A DNA stretch of 64,000 bases, taken from contig CAVPRX010000001.1 in NCBI GenBank assembly GCA_963708115.1, forward strand, positions 1,612,001-1,676,000, written 5' to 3'. Positions 23,695 to 30,970 of this stretch are shown piece by piece. The position numbers were made by a program, and so were the translations under genes. Numbering within the stretch: position 1 is the stretch's first letter; the number at the start of each line of letters is the position of its first letter. A model generated the notes under the pieces. The model searched no databases. It was given only the letters and a program-made list of their open reading frames with translations, and was not told the DNA's origin. The DNA is from VRUE01 sp963708115 (GTDB taxonomy: Bacteria; Actinomycetota; Thermoleophilia; Solirubrobacterales; 70-9).

Positions 23695-24936
23695 ATGCAC
23701 CTGATCCCTCGTCACATCCGCCCGCTCCTCATCGACGCGCTCTCCGAAGCGCGTGTGGTCTGCCTGCTTGGCGCGCGCCAAGCAGGCAAGACCACGCTTA
23801 TTCGGGGCCTTGCGGTCGAGGAGTATCCAGCGCGATATGTCTCGCTGGACGATCGAGGCGCTCGAGAACTGGCCCGAGCCGACCCGGCCGGGTTCATCGG
23901 CGGAGGGGACCGTCTCGCGATCGACGAGGTACAGCGGGCTCCTGACCTGCTCTTGGCGATCAAGCAGGTCGTCGACTCCGATAGCACGCGAGGCCGATTC
24001 CTCTTGACCGGCTCGGCCAACATCTTGACCCTTCCTCACATCGCCGATGCGCTCCCGGGGCGGGTCGCATATTTCACACTCTGGCCGTTCTCCAGGAGGG
24101 AGCTGGTCGGATCCCGGGGTGCTTTCCTGGAGAACAGCTTCGCCGGTCGGGCACCAGACGTGAACGGAGCGGCAACCGGTAGGCCAGGCTATGCCGACCT
24201 TGTCGTGCGCGGTGGCTTTCCGGAGGCGGCGGACGTGGCCGCCGCTGGGCGCCGCCGGTTTTTCGCCGACTACGCAAGCTCGATCCTTGGACGCGAGATT
24301 GGCGATCTCGGGTCAGTCAAGGACGCGGGCGCAGCCGGGCGTGTCCTGCGTTTGGTTGCGGCACGCTCCGCTGCACTGACCAACCTCTCTTCCATTGGCC
24401 GAGAGCTCGGTATCGACCACAAGACCGTCGCCAATCACCTGCGGGCCTTGGAGCAACTCTTCTTGGTGGTGCGCCTACCAGCCTGGCACGCGAACCTAGG
24501 TCACCGCGTCATTCGCACCGCCAAGCTCCACCTTGCCGACACGGGCATGCTCTGCTCTCTGCTCGGGGTCGACGCCCAGCGCCTGGAGACGGACGGCGGC
24601 ATAGCCGGAAGCGCCTTCGAGACTTTCGTCGTGAACGAGGTAGTCCGTCAAGCGAGCGTCAGCGACCTCGGTCCATTGCTGACTCTCTATCACTACCGCG
24701 ATCGGCGCGGCCACGAGGTCGATCTGGTGATCGAGCACGCGGGCGGTGATGTGGTCGCTATCGAGGTGAAGGCTTCTGCGACGCCTCGTTTGCGCGACAT
24801 CTACGGGCTCACCCAACTGCGCGACCAACTCGGTGAGCGCTTTCGCCTCGGTCTCCTCCTGCACCTGGGTCCCGACACGATTCCAATGGGGGATCGCATC
24901 TCGGCTGTCCCGCTTGCTGGATTGTGGAGCGACTAG
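23695..24936 (+). CDS. AAA_14/DUF4143 ATPase with PD-(D/E)xK-like C-terminus
   Basis: A 413-residue protein. Walker A LLGARQAGKTTLIR is at about residue 23 and Walker B RLAIDEVQRAP near residue 83. FLLTGSANIL is the sensor-1 region; a winged-helix segment (SSIGRELGIDHKTVANHLRALEQLF) and DUF4143 follow. At the end HEVDLVIEHAGG, then VVAIEVKAS, gives the D-(E)xK spacing of nuclease-fold domains. Function of the family is poorly known. ATG 23695 (MHLIPRHIRPLL) matches the usual family start; a longer frame would begin inside the tandem repeats. Lower GC and its isolated position between sugar genes suggest an acquired gene. Confidence 0.85.
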   Translation: MHLIPRHIRPLLIDALSEARVVCLLGARQAGKTTLIRGLAVEEYPARYVSLDDRGARELARADPAGFIGGGDRLAIDEVQRAPDLLLAIKQVVDSDSTRGRFLLTGSANILTLPHIADALPGRVAYFTLWPFSRRELVGSRGAFLENSFAGRAPDVNGAATGRPGYADLVVRGGFPEAADVAAAGRRRFFADYASSILGREIGDLGSVKDAGAAGRVLRLVAARSAALTNLSSIGRELGIDHKTVANHLRALEQLFLVVRLPAWHANLGHRVIRTAKLHLADTGMLCSLLGVDAQRLETDGGIAGSAFETFVVNEVVRQASVSDLGPLLTLYHYRDRRGHEVDLVIEHAGGDVVAIEVKASATPRLRDIYGLTQLRDQLGERFRLGLLLHLGPDTIPMGDRISAVPLAGLWSD

Positions 24937-24948
24937 CCTGTCCAGCTC

Positions 24949-24984
24949 GTGAAGACCGAGACACATCGAGCGAGGCCGTCTTGA
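24949..24984 (+). CDS. Possible 11-residue leader peptide overlapping rmlD
   Basis: GTG 24949, 9 nt after TAGCCT (24934-24939), opens an 11-codon frame (MKTETHRARPS). Its TGA stop (24982-24984) overlaps the rmlD TTG start as TTGA. This would let a leaderless message deliver ribosomes to rmlD by termination-reinitiation. It may also be chance in GC-rich DNA. Confidence 0.3.
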   Translation: MKTETHRARPS

Positions 24985-25835
24985 AGCTGCTGGTGACCGG
25001 CGCCGCCGGGATGCTGGGCCGCGACGTGATGCTTGCCGCCGGCAACGCCGGCCACCAGGTGGTCGGCTACGGCCACGCCGAGCTCGACATCGGCGATGCG
25101 GATGCGGTCGGCGCGAAAATCGAGGGCGAGCGTCCCGACGTCGTCATCAACTGTGCTGCCTGGACCGACGTCGACGGGGCCGAGGAGGCCGAGCAGGAGG
25201 CCACGGCGGTCAATGGCGCCGGTGCGGGCAACGTGGCCGCGGCGGCCGCAGCGGTCGGAGCCTCTGTTGTCTACGTCGGCAGCGACTACGTCTTCGACGG
25301 CAGCAAGGGCGCGCCCTACGTCGAAACCGACCAGACCGCGCCGCTCTCCGCCTATGGCCGCAGCAAGCTGGCCGGGGAGGAGGCGACCCGCGCCGCCAAC
25401 AAGCGCCACTTCGTCGTCCGCTCCGCCTGGCTCTTCGGCACCGGCGGTCCTAACTTCGTCGAGACGATGCTGCGCCTCGCCGCCGACCACGGCGAGGTTC
25501 TCGTCGTCCGCGACCAGGTCGGCTCGCCCACCTACACCTGGCACCTCGCCTACGGCATCGTCCGCCTGATCGAGGGAGTGGAGTTCGGCATCCACCACAT
25601 GGCCGCCGCCGGCAGTTGCTCCTGGTATGAGTTCGCGCGTGAGATCTTCGAGCAGGCCAACGTGGAGTGCAAAGTGATGTCGGCGACCACCGAGATGCTC
25701 GGACGCCCGGCCCCCCGTCCCGCCTACTCGGCGCTGGCAAGCCAGCGCGAGCACGCGATCGAGCTTCCCTCCTGGCAGGACGGGCTCGCCGCCTACCTGT
25801 CCCAGCGCCGGGCCGAGACCGAGGCCGCGGCATGA
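24981..25835 (+). CDS. rmlD: dTDP-4-dehydrorhamnose reductase
   Basis: A 284-residue SDR enzyme that reduces dTDP-4-keto-L-rhamnose to dTDP-L-rhamnose, the last step of the pathway. Its N-terminus MKLLVTGAAGMLGRDV holds the glycine loop, NCAAWTDVDGAE and YVGSDYVFDGSKGAPYVE are RmlD hallmarks, and YGRSKLAGE carries the YxxxK pair. TTG 24981 is chosen because it gives the exact family N-terminus. It begins the compact rmlD-rmlB-rmlC run, linked to rmlB by an ATGA overlap. Confidence 0.92.
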   Translation: MKLLVTGAAGMLGRDVMLAAGNAGHQVVGYGHAELDIGDADAVGAKIEGERPDVVINCAAWTDVDGAEEAEQEATAVNGAGAGNVAAAAAAVGASVVYVGSDYVFDGSKGAPYVETDQTAPLSAYGRSKLAGEEATRAANKRHFVVRSAWLFGTGGPNFVETMLRLAADHGEVLVVRDQVGSPTYTWHLAYGIVRLIEGVEFGIHHMAAAGSCSWYEFAREIFEQANVECKVMSATTEMLGRPAPRPAYSALASQREHAIELPSWQDGLAAYLSQRRAETEAAA

Positions 25836-26815
25836 AGATCCTCGTCACCGGTGCTGCCGGCTTCATCGGCTCCACCTACGCGCGCCTGATCGGTGCCGAG
25901 CACGAGGTGCGGGTGCTCGACAAGCTCACCTACGCCGGCCGCCGCGAGAACCTGCCCGAGGGCACCGACCTCGTCGTCGGCGGCATCGAGGATCCGGCGA
26001 TCGTGCGCGAGGCGATGGAGGGCTGCGATGCGGTCGTCAACTTCGCCGCCGAGTCGCACGTCGACCGCTCGATCGACGACCAGGACGCCTTCGCCCGCAC
26101 CCACGTGATCGGAACCGGCACGCTGCTCGACGCGGCTCGCGAGCTGGGAGTCGGGCGCTACCTGCAGGTCTCCACCGACGAGGTCTACGGCTCGATCGAG
26201 TCCGGCTCCTTCACCGAGACCTCGCCGCTCGACCCCTCCTCGCCCTACTCGGCGACCAAGGCGGCCGGCGACCTGCTCGTCTCCGCTCACTTCCACACCT
26301 ACGGCACCGAGGCCTCGATCGTGCGCGGCTCGAACAACTACGGCCCGCGCCAGTACCCGGAGAAGTTGATCCCACTGATGGTCCTCAACGCGATCCACGG
26401 TGACCCGCTGCCTGTGTATGGCGATGGCAGGCAGGTGCGTAACTGGCTCTACGTCGAGGACTTCTGCCGCGGCATCCACGCGGTGCTGATCAACGGCCGC
26501 CCCGGTGAGGCCTACAACGTCGGCGGCCCCGACGAGTGCGAGAACATCGAGGTGGTCAAGCGGGTGATCGAGCTGACCGGTGCGGCCGAGTCGCAGATCG
26601 AGTACGTCACCGACCGGCCAGGACACGACCGTCGCTACTCCCTCTCCTCGCAGAAGCTCCGCGACGAGCTCGGCTGGGAGGCGCAGGTGCACTTCGCCGA
26701 GGGCCTCGAGCGCACCGTGGGGTGGTACCGCGAGAACGAGGGGTGGTGGAGCCCGATCCGCTCCGGCGAGTACCGCGCCTATTACGAGAAGCAGTACGGC
26801 AAAGCGCTCGGCTGA
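25832..26815 (+). CDS. rmlB: dTDP-glucose 4,6-dehydratase
   Basis: The 327-residue enzyme converts dTDP-glucose to dTDP-4-keto-6-deoxyglucose, the branch point for rhamnose and for the FdtA/FdtB 3-aminosugar. ILVTGAAGFIGSTYARL is the NAD loop. FAAESHVDRSI, QVSTDEVYGSI (with the dehydratase catalytic Asp-Glu), YSATKAAGD (YxxxK) and NNYGPRQYPEKLIPL are all RmlB signatures. It is shorter than enterobacterial RmlB (about 360), as is common in actinobacteria. It overlaps rmlD by 4 nt and rmlC by 1 nt. Confidence 0.94.
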   Translation: MKILVTGAAGFIGSTYARLIGAEHEVRVLDKLTYAGRRENLPEGTDLVVGGIEDPAIVREAMEGCDAVVNFAAESHVDRSIDDQDAFARTHVIGTGTLLDAARELGVGRYLQVSTDEVYGSIESGSFTETSPLDPSSPYSATKAAGDLLVSAHFHTYGTEASIVRGSNNYGPRQYPEKLIPLMVLNAIHGDPLPVYGDGRQVRNWLYVEDFCRGIHAVLINGRPGEAYNVGGPDECENIEVVKRVIELTGAAESQIEYVTDRPGHDRRYSLSSQKLRDELGWEAQVHFAEGLERTVGWYRENEGWWSPIRSGEYRAYYEKQYGKALG

Positions 26816-27363
26816 TGCCGCGCCGCCTGGAGACGAAGCTCGACGGCGTCGTCCTGCTCGAGCCCGAGGTTCACGGCGACGCTCGCGGGTTCATGGTCGA
26901 GACCTACCGCCGCGACGGCTGGGCGGAGCTGGGCATCGACGTCGAGTTCGTCCAGCACAACCACTCGCGCTCTTCCAGGGGGACTCTGCGCGGCCTGCAC
27001 TTCCAGACCGAGCCCGGTCAGGCGAAGCTGGTGCGCTGCCCGCGGGGAAAGATCTTCGATGTCGCCGTCGACCTGCGCCGCGACTCACCCACCTACGGGC
27101 AGTGGGAGGGCCACGAGCTCGACGACGAGACCCACCGTCAGCTTTTCGTCCCGGTCGGCTTCGGCCACGGCTTCGCGGTGCTCAGCGAGGAAGCCGACGT
27201 CACCTACCTGTGCTCCAGCACCTATGACCCGGCGACCGAGTCCGGCATCGCCTGGAATGACCCCGAGGTTGGGGTCGAGTGGCCGGTCGCGGACCCGCTG
27301 CTCAGCGAGCGCGACGAACGCGCACCGCGGCTGGCCGAGGCCGGCGGCTCGCTGCCCTTCTGA
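26815..27363 (+). CDS. rmlC: dTDP-4-dehydrorhamnose 3,5-epimerase
   Basis: A 182-residue cupin that epimerises C3 and C5 of dTDP-4-keto-6-deoxyglucose. VHGDARGFMVETYRRDGW, FVQHNHSRSSRGTLRGLHFQ (catalytic His region), KLVRCPRGKIFDVAVDLR and VPVGFGHGFAVLSEEADVTY (second active-site region) follow the family closely. The ATG overlaps the rmlB TGA (TGATG). It ends 7 bp before the convergent membrane-protein gene and I see no terminator in that space. Confidence 0.94.
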   Translation: MPRRLETKLDGVVLLEPEVHGDARGFMVETYRRDGWAELGIDVEFVQHNHSRSSRGTLRGLHFQTEPGQAKLVRCPRGKIFDVAVDLRRDSPTYGQWEGHELDDETHRQLFVPVGFGHGFAVLSEEADVTYLCSSTYDPATESGIAWNDPEVGVEWPVADPLLSERDERAPRLAEAGGSLPF

Positions 27364-27370
27364 GCGCCGC

Positions 27371-28507
27371 TCAGACCGTTTTCCTGCTCGGCGTTTCCTT
27401 GCCCAGATCGTTTGCGCGACGGTCGATGATCCCGGTCAGCGCTTGCTGGGAGAAGCCGAAGAACACCGCGTAGCCGATGATCGCCGCGGTGCTCGTCAGT
27501 TTGATCGTCGTCGTGAAGGCGCTCTGGATCAGGATGATCCCCGCCAGCGCGGTGCCGGCGCCGGCGATGACCTTGAGCAGCAGCTGGTGGTTGAAGACTC
27601 GGTAGGGGGTCTTGATCCGTTCGCCCGTCGCCAGCGGGATGACCACGGAGAGGATGCCGCCCAGCATCCCCGCCAGCTCGACCGCGAAGGCGTCGAAGCT
27701 GTGCGCCATGGTGCCGGTGGGGCAAACCTTCTTGCCTTCGACCTTGCTGCAGAGCGGGAAGATGCTCGTGTCGAGCAGGTTGACGACGGCGAAGGCGAAG
27801 ACGACCAGCCCCAGCGCGATGCTGGCGACGAGCAGCGTGTTGCGCAGGACGCGCGCTTCGGCCTGCAGGCCTTCGGTCGTGCCGATCGCTTCCCGGTAGA
27901 GCTGGCGCAGCATCGCCCGCACCGTGCGCTTGTCGCGCGGTGTGTCCGATTTCAGCTTGACCCTGGCGTCGGCAAGGACCTTGCCCGATGATTTCGAGTC
28001 AGGCAGCGCGGCGACGAGATCTTCCAGGCGGCTCGCCTGGGCGTACAGCTCGGCTTCCTCGTAGACGGCGAAGAGCGACTCGCCGGCGCGGTGGATCGCC
28101 GACCACGCCTTGCTGATGTCGCCCCCCGAGTAGTACCGCTTCAGCCCGCTCCCGAACGTTCGCTTCGTCGGGGCCATCGCCGCGAGCGCGTCGTCGAGAT
28201 CGGCGCGGACGACCGCCGCCTCCGACGTCAGGGCCGGGTCCCCTGTTTTGTCCATACGCGCTTCGGCGCGCTGGAGTTCGTCCTCGACCTGTGCGTAGGC
28301 GGCCCAGGCTTCGGCCCGCCAGAGGGTGGAGTCGGCTGTGATCCGCCGGTGCCGTTTGCCCCTAGTCCGTTCTTCTTCTGTGGGGGTCGGGCGGCACGAT
28401 GTCGAGGGGTACTGAGAAGGCGCGCACTCACCCTCGCGCTCTGTCGCCTGCTTTTCACATCTCTTACTAATCCAATTCAACACAGTGGAGGAAGACACTA
28501 ATCGCAT
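27371..28507 (-). CDS. Membrane protein of unknown function with helical N-terminal domain
   Basis: The frame encodes 378 residues. The N-terminal 60 residues are low in structure and may not be translated. Residues about 65-215 are alpha-helical and charged. Four hydrophobic segments follow (about 223-250, 272-292, 306-326, 332-350), with a small loop containing two cysteines (LCSKVEGKKVC) between the first two. The sequence resembles nothing I can name. Start is uncertain: ATG 28507 is the farthest possibility and the region around 28,440-28,500 is AT-rich, so a promoter and a later start are plausible. It is convergent with rmlC. Confidence 0.55.
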   Translation of the reverse strand: MRLVSSSTVLNWISKRCEKQATEREGECAPSQYPSTSCRPTPTEEERTRGKRHRRITADSTLWRAEAWAAYAQVEDELQRAEARMDKTGDPALTSEAAVVRADLDDALAAMAPTKRTFGSGLKRYYSGGDISKAWSAIHRAGESLFAVYEEAELYAQASRLEDLVAALPDSKSSGKVLADARVKLKSDTPRDKRTVRAMLRQLYREAIGTTEGLQAEARVLRNTLLVASIALGLVVFAFAVVNLLDTSIFPLCSKVEGKKVCPTGTMAHSFDAFAVELAGMLGGILSVVIPLATGERIKTPYRVFNHQLLLKVIAGAGTALAGIILIQSAFTTTIKLTSTAAIIGYAVFFGFSQQALTGIIDRRANDLGKETPSRKTV

Positions 28508-28573
28508 GCAGACGTGGCTGTCAACACGGTGTGCCTGAAAGGCACGCCGCCGAACCGCGGTGCGAAGCTGAGC

Positions 28574-29449
28574 TCAGCGGCCCTTGACCGCAGTGATCGC
28601 CAGGCTGGCCGCCAGTTTGGTGCCGATGCCGGCGTAGACCGCCACGTTGAGGAGCGGGTTGTGCCCGGGGGCGTCGAAACGGCGGTAGAAGCGGCCCATG
28701 CCGCGGTGGAAGGCGATTTCCTGGCGCGGTGCCCGGCGGCCCGCGCTGGAGCCGCCCTTGACGTGCAGGGCGGTGCCGGCGGGCTCGTAGAAGACCCTCC
28801 AGCCGGCGTCCCAGAAGCGGTGGCACCAGTCGAGGTCCTCCATGTAGAGCCAGTAGCCCTCGTCGAGCAGGCCGACCTCGCGCACAGCCTCCGCCCGGCA
28901 GAGCATGAAGGCCCCGTTGACCGCGTCGACCTCGCCTGGATCGTCGTCGCCGAGGTCGGTCGCGCGGTACTGGCTGAGGGCGCCCGAGGCGCTGTCGGCG
29001 CGGCCGATCCCGGTGAAGTGGGCGAGGGCGCTGAGCGGAGTGGGGAAGGAGCGCTTGCAGGCGTGGTCGAGCGCCCCCGACTCGGTCACCAGCTTCACCC
29101 CGACCATCCCGATCCGCTCCTCTGACCAGAGGCGCTCCAGGCCGGCGTCGAGCGTTCCGGCGTAGATCTCGGTGTCGGGGTTGAGCAGCAGAACCGCCCG
29201 CGCCTCGCTCGCGTGCAGGGCCAGGTTGTTGGCGGCGGAGAAGCCGATGTTGTCGCGGCGGATCAGCCGCACGGCAGGGAACTCGCGCTCGATCATGTCC
29301 GGGGTCCCGTCGGGGCTGCCGCTGTCGACGACCGTGACCCGCATGCCGCCTTTGGCCGGATGCTCCTCCAGCGAGCGCAGGCACCTGCGCAGCAGCCCTT
29401 CGGCGCCATGGCTGACGACGATCACCTCGAGCTCGGGCGGAGCGCTCAC
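28574..29449 (-). CDS. Family 2 glycosyltransferase, rhamnosyltransferase (WbbL)-like
   Basis: A 291-residue GT-A protein. LEVIVVSHGAEGLLRRCL opens the domain, followed by VTVVDSGSPDGT, NIGFSAANNLAL, LLLNPDTEI (the DXD-type region), VNGAFMLCRAEAVREVGLLDEGYWLYMEDLDWCHR and the closing ALHVKGGSS. This order is that of dTDP-rhamnosyltransferases such as WbbL, which fits the rml genes in this locus. The start is GTG 29449, 8 nt after the stop of the phosphoglycosyltransferase gene, so it is co-transcribed with it. Confidence 0.85.
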   Translation of the reverse strand: MSAPPELEVIVVSHGAEGLLRRCLRSLEEHPAKGGMRVTVVDSGSPDGTPDMIEREFPAVRLIRRDNIGFSAANNLALHASEARAVLLLNPDTEIYAGTLDAGLERLWSEERIGMVGVKLVTESGALDHACKRSFPTPLSALAHFTGIGRADSASGALSQYRATDLGDDDPGEVDAVNGAFMLCRAEAVREVGLLDEGYWLYMEDLDWCHRFWDAGWRVFYEPAGTALHVKGGSSAGRRAPRQEIAFHRGMGRFYRRFDAPGHNPLLNVAVYAGIGTKLAASLAITAVKGR

Positions 29450-29457
29450 CGGGTGTC

Positions 29458-30963
29458 TCAGTGTGAGCCCTCGCCGCGCACGATCGCGGCGGGGGTGCGC
29501 AGCAGGATCGCCAGATCGCCGGCGACCGAGATGTTGTCGAGGTAGTCGCGCTCCATCGCCAGCCGCTCCTCGAAGGTCAGGTCGGCGCGGCCGTAGACCT
29601 GCATCGGCCCCGTCATCCCCGGCTTGACCGCGAGGCGGATCCGCTGGCGCTCGTCATAGAGGGCGACCACCGCTTCCTCCTCGGGCCGCGGGCCGACCAG
29701 CGACATGTCGCCGCGCAGGACGTTGACGAACTGCGGCAGCTCGTCGAGGCTGAAGCGGCGCAGCGTGCGGCCGGCGCGGGTGACGCGCGGATCGTCAGCG
29801 ATCTTGAAGGCGGGCTCTTTGAGCTTCTCGAGGTCGACCAGTTCGCCCAGCTGCTCCTCGGCCCCCGGCACCATCGTGCGGAACTTGAGCACGGTGAAGG
29901 GCTTGCCGTCCTTGCCGGCCCGTCGCTGGCGAAAGAGGATCGGGCGGCCGGAGTCGAGCAGGATCAGCAGCGAGCTGACGAGGAACACCGGCGAGAAGAG
30001 CACCAGCAGGAATCCGCTGATCGTCACGTCCATTACCCGCTTCAGCGCTTCCGTCGAGCGCGGTGGATCGGAGAAGCGGAAGTCGAGCACGGGCAGCTCG
30101 GCTAGCCGGTTCAGCTCGATCCCCGGGCCGAGCAGGCCGAAGTGCTGGGGCAGCAAGGTGAGCGCCAGGCCGGCTGCCTTGCACTGCTCGATCAGCCGCT
30201 CCGCCGCCGCCTCGCTCATCTCCTGCTCGGTCACGATCACCCGCTCGACCTCGTGATCGCGGGCGACGCGGGAGATATCGGCGATCGAGCCAAGACGGGG
30301 CAGGCCGCCCATCGCCGCCGCCGCCTCCTCTCCGCGCGGCGTCAGATACCCGACCAGGTGCAGGCGGGTCTCCGGGTGGGTGGCGACCCGGCGGGCGACC
30401 ACGGCGATCGCCGCCGCCGGCCCGACCACGATCCCGATCGCGGCCCCGGCGAGGCGGTGCCAGAAGAAGCGCAGGACGGCGCGCGAGGCGAAAGCGCCGA
30501 CAAGGGCGCCGAGGCCGACGGCGATCGCGCTGGCGGGCGGCAACGGCCCGACCGGGCTCAGCGCCAGCAGTCCGTCCAGCGCCAGCGTGCCCAGGGCCGC
30601 CGCCGAGATCAGGCTGGAGAGCTCGTCGAGCGTGCTGTGGCGGATGCGACGGTGGTCGTTGTCGTAGAGGCCGTGCAGCTTCAGCACCAGGACCCAGACC
30701 GGACTGAACATCGTCGCCCAGAAGAGCGTGCCGACGTCGGTGTCGGGGCTGGCCGCCGTGACGACGCAGAGCGTCGCCACCATCGTCAGCCAGTCGCCGG
30801 TGGCCAGCATCCGCCGCAGCAGCGAGCCCCGCCGCCGCGCTCCGCCGGGGCCGGTCAGCCCCAGTCGCGTCGCCCGCTCGGTCCTGCCGCCGCGCGGCTG
30901 CGATCCCGGCGATTGCGCCGGCGAGGGCTTGGGCGATGCGGTCTCCTGGGCCTTGGTCGTCAT
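29458..30963 (-). CDS. Polyprenyl-phosphate glycosylphosphotransferase (WbaP/exopolysaccharide initiating enzyme)
   Basis: The 501-residue membrane protein has four N-terminal membrane helices, a CoA-binding-like middle domain (about 165-290), and a C-terminal bacterial sugar transferase domain after a further helix. Key blocks are KRVMDVTISGFLLVLFSPVF, LFRQRRAGKDGKPFTVLKFRTM, RRFSLDELPQFVNVLRGDMSLVGPRP and KPGMTGPMQVYGR. Such enzymes start repeat-unit synthesis by moving a sugar-1-phosphate onto undecaprenyl phosphate. ATG 30963 lies 7 nt after the upstream stop; GTG 30978 is an alternative. A proline/serine-rich N-terminal tail precedes the first helix. Confidence 0.9.
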   Translation of the reverse strand: MTTKAQETASPKPSPAQSPGSQPRGGRTERATRLGLTGPGGARRRGSLLRRMLATGDWLTMVATLCVVTAASPDTDVGTLFWATMFSPVWVLVLKLHGLYDNDHRRIRHSTLDELSSLISAAALGTLALDGLLALSPVGPLPPASAIAVGLGALVGAFASRAVLRFFWHRLAGAAIGIVVGPAAAIAVVARRVATHPETRLHLVGYLTPRGEEAAAAMGGLPRLGSIADISRVARDHEVERVIVTEQEMSEAAAERLIEQCKAAGLALTLLPQHFGLLGPGIELNRLAELPVLDFRFSDPPRSTEALKRVMDVTISGFLLVLFSPVFLVSSLLILLDSGRPILFRQRRAGKDGKPFTVLKFRTMVPGAEEQLGELVDLEKLKEPAFKIADDPRVTRAGRTLRRFSLDELPQFVNVLRGDMSLVGPRPEEEAVVALYDERQRIRLAVKPGMTGPMQVYGRADLTFEERLAMERDYLDNISVAGDLAILLRTPAAIVRGEGSH

Positions 30964-30970
30964 CGTGGGA

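Noticed and set aside
28531..28545. GTGCCT-GAA-AGGCAC hairpin as a terminator for the rhamnosyltransferase-like gene
   Set aside because: There is no T tract on the minus strand after the stem, so termination is not supported.
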